Shown: one piece after another, positions 56,269-64,000 of the stretch
Layout of the letters: every line of letters starts with the position of its first letter
Position numbering within the stretch: the first letter of the stretch is position 1
From: Tritrichomonas musculus
Taxonomy: Eukaryota; Parabasalia; Tritrichomonadida; Tritrichomonadidae
Length of the DNA stretch: 64,000 nucleotides
Direction of reading: 5' to 3'
Assembly: GCA_039105265.1 (NCBI GenBank)
Contig: JAPFFF010000065.1
Location: 248,001 to 312,000, forward strand
The notes under the pieces: generated by a model
What the model saw: only the letters and a program-made list of their open reading frames with translations
The model's database searches: none
What the model was told of the DNA's origin: nothing
Program-made: the position numbers and the translations under genes

Positions 56269-59200
56269 TTAATCACGTGGAATCAATTCAAATCTTTCCC
56301 ATCCTTTCGCTTCTGTTCTATTAGCATATAGTGCAGTTAGTTTATTTCTATCAGCAGAAACATATTGGCCTGTTTTCATTGATATGAAATTAAATCTGTT
56401 TTCACCAACCGGATTTACGCTGAATTTTTCATCAGTGCCAATTGTAGTAGAAGAAGCGAAAAGCTTTGTAGAATTTCCAACTTTCACATACTTTTTATTT
56501 TTATTAGATAGGAATGAAATTGTTCCATCGTCATTATTAGTAATTTGGAATTTTTCCCAACCTTTTGCCTTATCTCTATTTGCCAGTAGAGGCAAGAATT
56601 CTTTATCATTTGACCAAAACTTTCCATTAGAACACTTAATGCTATAAAATCCGTCCTTAATGATTGCATCTTTTTGTTTTTGTAGCTGTTGTTCTTTAAT
56701 TTCTTTTTCTTCAATTTCAGTAGAAGAAGACAAATCACTTGATGCCATTTTAGACATACTTGCAGTGTTATTGCGATAGTTGCTGTAATAACTTCTAGAG
56801 ACGACTATTTTAGAAGCCATTTCGGCAATTTCGGTTGACTGGCAATTTATTTCGATAACGCTTTCATCGTTGAACATTATTATCAAGTCTTTCTCGAATG
56901 GAGACACATTTTTAATGTCAGCAATTGATCTTAATTTTTTAACAGCAAACTTTTTAGATGGATTTTTCTTTTGGTCATTTGGAACTAAGTAAGCTATGTT
57001 AGTTTGAGTGATTCCGATAAATTTATCATTACCATTAACAAAGTAAACAAATTTGTCTTCATAATTCTTAACATAGCGCTGATATTGGAGCTGACAAATC
57101 GCACCAATATTATCGTATTCTTGCACTTGAATGTTATTGAATACACGAGGGAATCTCATTGAATCACGTGATTCGCTCAATGAATTCTTAACTTCATCAA
57201 TAATTCCAGCACCAGCATCAATTAGTCCTGCAACAGGATCAGTAATAATGCCGCTTACTCCTTTGCCTAGGCCAACAAAGAATCCTTTGGCTCCGTCTTT
57301 TTTAAGCCCTTTAACTGGCTTCATTACAATACCTGTAACACCGTTCAATATTCCTTTACCAAATGACTGGAAGCTCCTTTGAATTACTTTGCCTTTTTCT
57401 TGATTGAATGAAACATCAATTTTTGATGAATCTCCAATCTTATGAAATGCATTCGATATCCCTTTGAATACAAATGCAAATGATCTGGCAGCAACGAGAC
57501 TTTTGATATCTCGAACTAAAGGATTATAATAATCTTTTAACATCTTTTTAAGTACTTTATTATCTGAACTTAAATCAGTTTTATTGAACTCTTTTCGACC
57601 TAGATTTACATCAGTTACTGATGGAATGTAATCCAATATAAATTCATAAGGAAATGGATGAAATGTCGGTCTTCCTGTTTGACTTGATGCTGAAACATTA
57701 AGGTTAACTTTATCAATATAAATCTGTTTAATTAAAATGGGAATTGATGATTTGTTCGATGATGCTTTAACATCAATTGTATCATCTTTTTCCTTCATTT
57801 TGATTGTTGTAAAGAAATTGAAAAGTTCAGCAATGTAATTAATGTCAATGTAAAATGTCAATGGCTTCAGTTTCAATTCAATAAGATCAAAAATCATGTT
57901 TGCATTCTCTTTGATCATTCTCAATGAAATAAACGGTGGCGATGAATTGAATACAGCAACAGGCACAATTGTATCTGGATACATGTCATCTATCTGAAAT
58001 AGATCAATTTGAAGGAGCATTTCAACTGTGTCTTTAGTAAATTGACATTTTATTGAAGTGTTTTGGAAGCCAATCAATGACAATTCTCTCATTTGATCAT
58101 CAATAAAATTCACTGAAATAAACGGAATTGCTAAACCAAATGAAATTTCATGTATTGACAATAGATTGAATCTATTTACTTTGTTCTCAACTTCATTTGA
58201 AACAATAATCATATGAGAGCCATTTTCAAGACAAACAAGTTTGAAATAGATGTCAATTTTAATCTCTTCAGTTTCAATTGTTTCATGTCTTACTTCAGTG
58301 AATTTCGTTAAATCTACTTCAAAACATTGTGTGTAGCAATAAACTTTCAAATTCTGTCCAACTAAATCTCTTGAACTAATGATTCCTGTTGACATTGGCT
58401 TAATGATTATTTGCGATGGAAAACCACAATGGACAACAACATCGATTTGTTCAACCGGATTTTTCTCACCTAAAAGATTGGTCAAAACAAGTGGTTGTGG
58501 AAAGACGCAATCTTTGATCACTACAAAATGGCCAGCAAGTGTTGATGATGTCTGAAAATCGACAGAAAGAATTGCCTGATCCATTGTTAATGTAGCAAAC
58601 TGGTTCCTGTTTTCAAAAGTGTTTCTTAGGTTGATTTCAATTTCATTTTCATTGTTTTCAATGTTGAACATGAATTTCAAATCAGTTGTTCCTAACAAAA
58701 CAGCCTTTGTTTGTTCTGGATCAATCTCAAGTTTATATTTTTGATCACTATTAACAGGCTGGAATTGAAGTTTTTCAATTGACTCATTTCTAATGTACAC
58801 AAGATGGTCAATTCTAAGGTGAATTATACCGGTTGCTCCCATTGAAAACAGCAAAGCAATCGGAATATAAAAGTCACTTGACAATGATTTTAAGAATATT
58901 TTTTGATGACCAATTGTTGCATCAAAAAGCTCACTCTTTTCGTACCCTTCAATTTGAATTGAAAGCTGAATTTTCCCGTCTTTGAAAAAGTCAGGAGGAC
59001 CGATAAAATCTTCAGAATTTTTTGTTTGAAGGGTGACAATTTGATTGTTTTGGTAGTCAAAGATTGTCACCGGAAGATCTGTTAGATTCTTAGCAAGAAG
59101 AGGAGGCTGCAATGTAATGATACCGTTATCATATCGAAGAGAGAAAGCAGAATTAGGAGTAAAAGTGACAGGAATAAAAGTGTTATTTTTCAGCTCCAAT

Positions 59201-62200
59201 TTTGATGATTGTGAGACGTGATCATTAGCTTCAATGAAGAAATTAAAAGAAGAATCAAAGCCAGCATGATTTAAATATTCAGTTGATTTCCCTTGTATTG
59301 TAATCTTTTGATACATGGCATCAACTGTAAATATTATTGGCAGCTTGTAATTATTACGGATTTTGTAATTGGGTGTCAAAGTAAGCATTACAATTCCTCT
59401 TTTATTAGAGAATTTGATTGATAAGAAGAAATAAAATGTTTTATCTTCAACAAAGACAGGAATATAAATTTTACTTCTTTCTTTCAATTTAAATAAGTTA
59501 ATAGCTTGCGGTGTTTGCTTTGGATTTTTACCATAAATTCCAAATTCAGCAGCCAATTTAAAAAGTGGAGTAATTGAACGTGCATACAATTCAACGACAT
59601 TTCCAGTGTGCTTTTCTTGATAAAGCAAATTTATATTACTTTTATTTTTAAGAAGTAATGGTGAACTAATTGATATGAACCTTTCTTTCCCTTTAAAGAA
59701 AATAGAAAGAGAATATTTATTAGAAATAAATTGTGGTGAATAGAAATTCAATGGATCAATGGTCATACCCATAAATTTGAATGGTTCAACTTTTCTTAAG
59801 GCTGAAATACATTGTGGTGGAATCATTATGTTATCATTTTCATTTTTGAAAACAAACTCGCATATTTCACGCGTGTTGTTTTCAATAATGAAGCAAGGTA
59901 AGACGTTGTTATTGTTAATCGATTGTCTTTCAAATTTGAATTGACAAATTTGATTCAAAATTGCATGTGAAACGACAATATTCAATCGATCTTTAATTTC
60001 AATATTATAATGTTTGGTGTCACTAAACGATAGATATATTTTTAATGGCTCAATCAATAGATCCCATCTTTGCGTGGTCTTGTTGAATATTTCAATCTGG
60101 AAGGAAAGAAGAAGAAATGAAGGTTCTTGTTTTAGTGACGCTTTTGCTGAATTCGGATTTATTGTAAGTCTGACAAATGGATATTGAATTTCTGCAATTC
60201 GATTATCTTCACAGAATTCTAAAACAACTTGATTATTGGCAATACAAACACTTTCAATTGGATTTGATTTTGCAGCTTTGTTGATTTCTTCTTCAAAATT
60301 TGATTTCGAATAATCAAGCTGATGTGAAAAGTCAGAAAACAACTTCATGATTTTATTAACAAAATTCATTGTGTCAATCACATCAGAAGGACTTATGAAT
60401 GCTTTTGTTTTATCTAATGAAAAGATCAAATTTTTTTCTCTTAATCCAAATTCTAATGAAACCTTATTGAGGATCGGAGCGAAATCTAATTCTTTCTCAC
60501 TGAAAAATATCGTTAACTCACTAAAGAAAGCATGATTTATTTGAGGACTAATTGTAAAAGTGCCAGCTAAATGAGAATCGAGTTTGATTTCATTATCAAT
60601 AAGAACGACATTCGCATTTGGTACGTTTAATACAACAGATTTTTTGGTTTTTGTTTTAGATGATTCTTCTTCTTCAACTTTTTTAAGTTGTGCAATTTCA
60701 GTTTCATCGATGAATGATGAAATTATTTTAGCAATCGCTGATGATTTTAACAATGATAATACTAATTCAGGTATCATGTATGAATTAATATCAAATATTA
60801 AATTAAAGTCATTTATTGTTGTTTCAATTTTGTCTTTACCTATTTTAAGATCAATGAATGAATCGTCTTCTTTTTGTTTTAATGATTTAATATCAATATT
60901 TGTCTTATTTTCAAGGATGTCAAAAACGGTTAGTCCATCACAATATAAAGAAATTTTTTCGCCAATCAAGACAGAAAAATTATTAATAGTTGCTGTTAAC
61001 CGTTTTTTCCATTCAAAACTGAATGTTGGCATTTTTAACAACATGCTTTTCTTTCCATTTGATTGATTGTCTGTTTGGCCGAATGTGATGTAGTCCAAAT
61101 TAAGTGTCAGCTCAACATCGTCTTTGAATTTATTAAAGGCAGGCAAAATTGCTTTGAATGTTGGCTTAAGTAATTGGAATTCAATTGAATTGGTCATGAC
61201 TGATTCAATTATGTCTATATCGGCTTCATTAAGAATCAATGGCTGTGGTGGATGACTTAAAATTAATGATTTAATATCAGCACACTTGAAGAAGTCTAGA
61301 GTTGATTCAATCCAGCCAAAATCAATGATAATTGTTGGTGAATTAACAGACATATTCAGTTTCATTGCTTTATCGAAAAACAAAGTAAATTGGCAAACAA
61401 TTGCATTGTTTTCTTTAAGGAAATGATTTTCAGATTCATTCTCATTTACATCAAAGAAAATATACTTGTTTTCAAGTGAATTACAAATGATGTTTTTGAC
61501 ACGAAGATTGAGTCCTAAACCATTCGAACCGACAGCAATTTGTGTTTCAAAGTTAAGAATATCAAAACGTCCAACAGTATCTAATTCCAATGAAATATTA
61601 TTAAACGTAATTGACACTTTTGTTGCATAATTAGTTGACAAATTTTCCATATTCAAATTTTCAATATAGCTGCTTTTTGGTGTCTCAAGTTTTTGTGCCA
61701 AAACTTTTCCTGTTTCTGTCTGTTCAAAGTCCTGAGATAACTTGAGCAATTGTCCGATTCCAGAGATTATTTCACTGAAAGATTCTTTATTGAAAACGAC
61801 AGCAATTGATGAAATATTTAATGCCATTCGGAACTTATCGAGCCATTCAACAGGCGCAATTAAAACACCAAAATTTAAGTCAATTGTCACTGGTTTCAAT
61901 ATTTCATTCTCGCCAAGACCGATTGTGAAATCTGTGCATTTAAGCAAGTAGTCGAAATACAATGTCTCAACTTGATTAGCGAATCTTTCATGAATTGGAA
62001 ATGACTCCAAATCGATCTCTTTCATTTGAAAAGACAATCTTGCACCTTGAATTTTCACTGTTGGTGATAACAACTTCATTTTTAGCTTCATGAAAGAGAA
62101 TTCATCACACTTCTTCTGCAGAATTACATCGGCATATTGTCCTTTATGAATCATGAATGGCGTGCACTTATTCGCCTCTTCAGTGACAAGGTCAGCAATT

Positions 62201-63861
62201 GTTCTAGAGAACGAAAAAGAGCTCGATGAAGGACACTTATTAAATCCGTCGTCATACAGCATCAATTTAAGCTTATACAAAAACTTAAGATCAATGTTAA
62301 TAAACGGCTGAGAAGCAACGATGTCAACTTTTTCTTCTTTTTTCTTCGGATCGAATTGATAATTGACCTCAAAAGAAGAACGGTCAATTGAATCTTGATG
62401 AAAAATGACTTTTTCAATTGAATAAATTTTCAATGATTTACAAACAACCGTTAAATTCAATGTTTTATCTAATGATTGTATAAACTTGCTGTCTAGTTCA
62501 TGTGCAGCAAAAGTTAGGATCGGCTTTGCATCACCAGCATTTTCATAGATTTTCACTTTGATCTTGTTTATCAAAAGTGAAATGTCAGCGCTTGTCTCGA
62601 AAACAGTCGAACTGGTCAAGATGTCGAGATCACTTTTATCGAGAACAAGCTTTGTTTTGCTTGCCTTTTCTTTGCTAATTCTGTAATTCGAATAGTTACG
62701 TAAGAACAGAATCGAGTTCAAAGGCAGCTTTTCCTCAATTTTCTTCAGTTTCGAATAATTCAGGTTTCGCTTGAAATCTTGAATGCTCATTGACTGTCTG
62801 ATCTTCCAAATGTTGTAGTAACTTGATCTTGTCTTCAAAATGAGGATCGAATCGGGAATGTTTATTCGATTTGGATACCTCTTTTCAATTGTGCATTGAT
62901 GCAAAAAGTGCCACCATTTCAGAGCTAATTTGGTCCCATCGTCATCTTCGGTTGGCGGATGATTTGGACGGCCGAAAATTGAGTATTTTTGACGTAATGA
63001 AAACGAATTGAATTGAAATGTATATTCACCAAAAAATGCCATTTGTCTTTGCGTCACTTTGAAATAAATCTGGTCAATTTGATTGGCCATTTTTGAATGG
63101 GTTTGGAGACCGTTTTTTGTCATTATGTAATCCGAAGAAAATGAAAAAGAATCCAAAATGTATTCGTGCTTTTCTTTGTCTCTGATTTGGAGGTATTCTT
63201 CGATTTTATCAAGAGATGTTGGTACTTCTATCTTCTCTGGTTGTGGATCTGCATAAATCGAGAAATCCTGAATTTGGATTCGTTTTGCAATGTTCGCATC
63301 AGGTTGAACAAATGTTTGCTCGCCTTTTTCGCCGATAGAAAAGCATTCAATTTGTTTGAACATAACCCCAAAGGCAAAAAAAGTATTAGGATCAGGCGTG
63401 CTCATTTCTACACGTATATGAACGTTCTTAACACGGATAATTATGTTGGAAATAACTTGTGAAATCGTACCTTGAAATAATACATTCTTGACTTTCTCAT
63501 CACTAAGGCCTGCATCTTCTAATTCTTTCAAAACACTTTCTTTGATTTCTAGCTCTGATTTGAGTTGAACATCTTTTGAAAAATTGGCTATAATGTGGAT
63601 TCCATCTATCTCAATTATACATGGTTCTTTTTTAAGCGATTTCCATGGAAAATGAAGCTTAATAGATTGGATTATTCCACTTGTAACGGTAAAAGGAAGA
63701 TGATGAACTGATAACGCTGTTGATTTTATAGAAACATTATTTAATTCTGCATTCCCAGTCGCTAAAGCTAATTTTAATTGTGAACTTTGAATCAGATTGA
63801 TGTAATTATCAAGATAATGAGATAGTACTTTTAATGCAATTTTCTCAAATATGGAAGGCAT
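56269..63861 (-). CDS. VPS13: VPS13-type lipid-transfer protein with C-terminal beta-trefoil
   Basis: 2530 residues. The N-terminal chorein domain (MPSIFEKIALKVLSHYLDNY, 1 to ~110) starts the long lipid-conducting groove. The middle is beta-rich, as in the VPS13 rod and adaptor-binding region. The C-terminal signature GFFVGLGKGVSGIITDPVAG (about 2190) and a PH-like domain (to ~2350) complete the family plan. The protein moves bulk lipid between membranes at contact sites. The last ~125 residues form a fascin/beta-trefoil-like unit with two repeats (NRDKAKGWEKFQI, NRTEAKGWERFEL). The ATG follows TTCTCAG, a plausible initiator. The stop is followed by a long A run in the transcript sense. Confidence 0.93.
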   Translation of the reverse strand: MPSIFEKIALKVLSHYLDNYINLIQSSQLKLALATGNAELNNVSIKSTALSVHHLPFTVTSGIIQSIKLHFPWKSLKKEPCIIEIDGIHIIANFSKDVQLKSELEIKESVLKELEDAGLSDEKVKNVLFQGTISQVISNIIIRVKNVHIRVEMSTPDPNTFFAFGVMFKQIECFSIGEKGEQTFVQPDANIAKRIQIQDFSIYADPQPEKIEVPTSLDKIEEYLQIRDKEKHEYILDSFSFSSDYIMTKNGLQTHSKMANQIDQIYFKVTQRQMAFFGEYTFQFNSFSLRQKYSIFGRPNHPPTEDDDGTKLALKWWHFLHQCTIEKRYPNRINIPDSILILKTRSSYYNIWKIRQSMSIQDFKRNLNYSKLKKIEEKLPLNSILFLRNYSNYRISKEKASKTKLVLDKSDLDILTSSTVFETSADISLLINKIKVKIYENAGDAKPILTFAAHELDSKFIQSLDKTLNLTVVCKSLKIYSIEKVIFHQDSIDRSSFEVNYQFDPKKKEEKVDIVASQPFINIDLKFLYKLKLMLYDDGFNKCPSSSSFSFSRTIADLVTEEANKCTPFMIHKGQYADVILQKKCDEFSFMKLKMKLLSPTVKIQGARLSFQMKEIDLESFPIHERFANQVETLYFDYLLKCTDFTIGLGENEILKPVTIDLNFGVLIAPVEWLDKFRMALNISSIAVVFNKESFSEIISGIGQLLKLSQDFEQTETGKVLAQKLETPKSSYIENLNMENLSTNYATKVSITFNNISLELDTVGRFDILNFETQIAVGSNGLGLNLRVKNIICNSLENKYIFFDVNENESENHFLKENNAIVCQFTLFFDKAMKLNMSVNSPTIIIDFGWIESTLDFFKCADIKSLILSHPPQPLILNEADIDIIESVMTNSIEFQLLKPTFKAILPAFNKFKDDVELTLNLDYITFGQTDNQSNGKKSMLLKMPTFSFEWKKRLTATINNFSVLIGEKISLYCDGLTVFDILENKTNIDIKSLKQKEDDSFIDLKIGKDKIETTINDFNLIFDINSYMIPELVLSLLKSSAIAKIISSFIDETEIAQLKKVEEEESSKTKTKKSVVLNVPNANVVLIDNEIKLDSHLAGTFTISPQINHAFFSELTIFFSEKELDFAPILNKVSLEFGLREKNLIFSLDKTKAFISPSDVIDTMNFVNKIMKLFSDFSHQLDYSKSNFEEEINKAAKSNPIESVCIANNQVVLEFCEDNRIAEIQYPFVRLTINPNSAKASLKQEPSFLLLSFQIEIFNKTTQRWDLLIEPLKIYLSFSDTKHYNIEIKDRLNIVVSHAILNQICQFKFERQSINNNNVLPCFIIENNTREICEFVFKNENDNIMIPPQCISALRKVEPFKFMGMTIDPLNFYSPQFISNKYSLSIFFKGKERFISISSPLLLKNKSNINLLYQEKHTGNVVELYARSITPLFKLAAEFGIYGKNPKQTPQAINLFKLKERSKIYIPVFVEDKTFYFFLSIKFSNKRGIVMLTLTPNYKIRNNYKLPIIFTVDAMYQKITIQGKSTEYLNHAGFDSSFNFFIEANDHVSQSSKLELKNNTFIPVTFTPNSAFSLRYDNGIITLQPPLLAKNLTDLPVTIFDYQNNQIVTLQTKNSEDFIGPPDFFKDGKIQLSIQIEGYEKSELFDATIGHQKIFLKSLSSDFYIPIALLFSMGATGIIHLRIDHLVYIRNESIEKLQFQPVNSDQKYKLEIDPEQTKAVLLGTTDLKFMFNIENNENEIEINLRNTFENRNQFATLTMDQAILSVDFQTSSTLAGHFVVIKDCVFPQPLVLTNLLGEKNPVEQIDVVVHCGFPSQIIIKPMSTGIISSRDLVGQNLKVYCYTQCFEVDLTKFTEVRHETIETEEIKIDIYFKLVCLENGSHMIIVSNEVENKVNRFNLLSIHEISFGLAIPFISVNFIDDQMRELSLIGFQNTSIKCQFTKDTVEMLLQIDLFQIDDMYPDTIVPVAVFNSSPPFISLRMIKENANMIFDLIELKLKPLTFYIDINYIAELFNFFTTIKMKEKDDTIDVKASSNKSSIPILIKQIYIDKVNLNVSASSQTGRPTFHPFPYEFILDYIPSVTDVNLGRKEFNKTDLSSDNKVLKKMLKDYYNPLVRDIKSLVAARSFAFVFKGISNAFHKIGDSSKIDVSFNQEKGKVIQRSFQSFGKGILNGVTGIVMKPVKGLKKDGAKGFFVGLGKGVSGIITDPVAGLIDAGAGIIDEVKNSLSESRDSMRFPRVFNNIQVQEYDNIGAICQLQYQRYVKNYEDKFVYFVNGNDKFIGITQTNIAYLVPNDQKKNPSKKFAVKKLRSIADIKNVSPFEKDLIIMFNDESVIEINCQSTEIAEMASKIVVSRSYYSNYRNNTASMSKMASSDLSSSTEIEEKEIKEQQLQKQKDAIIKDGFYSIKCSNGKFWSNDKEFLPLLANRDKAKGWEKFQITNNDDGTISFLSNKNKKYVKVGNSTKLFASSTTIGTDEKFSVNPVGENRFNFISMKTGQYVSADRNKLTALYANRTEAKGWERFELIPRD

Positions 63862-64000
63862 CTGAGAAGAAGATAAGAAAATTGAAAGTTTTTTTTTGGT
63901 TTATCAAGATTAGATTTATCTCATTTTTTGAAAAGTATCTTTGAATAAATATCAAATATTTTAATTATATATTTAATTTTTATTGAATTAATATATTTTT
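63862..64000. other. Upstream region of VPS13
   Basis: AT-rich; no further gene before the window ends. Confidence 0.4.

Overview
The window is trichomonad (parabasalid) nuclear DNA carrying a Maverick/Polinton-type giant DNA transposon. Three things point to a trichomonad. There is a Polinton with protein-primed DNA polymerase B, DDE integrase, packaging ATPase, capsid proteins and an adenain/Ulp1-type protease. It sits beside large intronless host genes in very AT-rich DNA. The host families are typical of trichomonads: BspA-like leucine-rich repeat proteins, an RCC1-repeat protein kinase, a coiled-coil/beta-helix surface protein, a PIKK and VPS13. Trichomonas or Tritrichomonas is likely; the species cannot be fixed from the sequence alone.

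Positions 1 to 23941 are Maverick DNA in two blocks. The left block (1 to about 2980) holds the N-terminal half of a conserved Maverick protein, a protease with a proline-rich extension, a coiled-coil protein, a small acidic protein and an HNH endonuclease. After a G-rich repeat and a polypyrimidine tract (3000 to 3230) comes an almost complete element. In order it carries DNA polymerase, two unknown genes, an AT-hook/bZIP-like protein, a small acidic protein, a candidate minor capsid protein diverging from a giant fibre-like protein, two small genes, the major capsid protein, three small candidate virion proteins, the ATPase, the integrase and a 448-residue conserved protein. It ends in terminal repeats at 23941. 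Two genes of the left block have homologues in the right block, so the region is probably two joined or recombined Mavericks. Inside the right element, related intergenic arms bound one gene as an inverted pair (6308-7613), flank a collapsed copy of the same arrangement (16580-16976), and precede a decayed reading frame (23263-23410). This looks like an undescribed gene-cassette arrangement. Most Maverick genes also share an AAATG start context with a TATTTT box just upstream.

Positions 23942 to 64000 are host DNA. They contain decayed RCC1 and ankyrin-protein fragments, a small unknown gene, two copies of a Tc1/mariner-like deletion element, a PARG-like macrodomain protein, two BspA-like LRR genes, nested TTAA-flanked elements, a 2300-residue TOR-like PIKK with altered catalytic residues, an RCC1-kinase gene, a broken surface-protein gene and VPS13 with a C-terminal beta-trefoil. 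The long gene-poor stretches (26.1-29.7 kb, 35.2-36.4 kb, 43.3-46.6 kb) are mostly AT-rich DNA with small transposon remnants.
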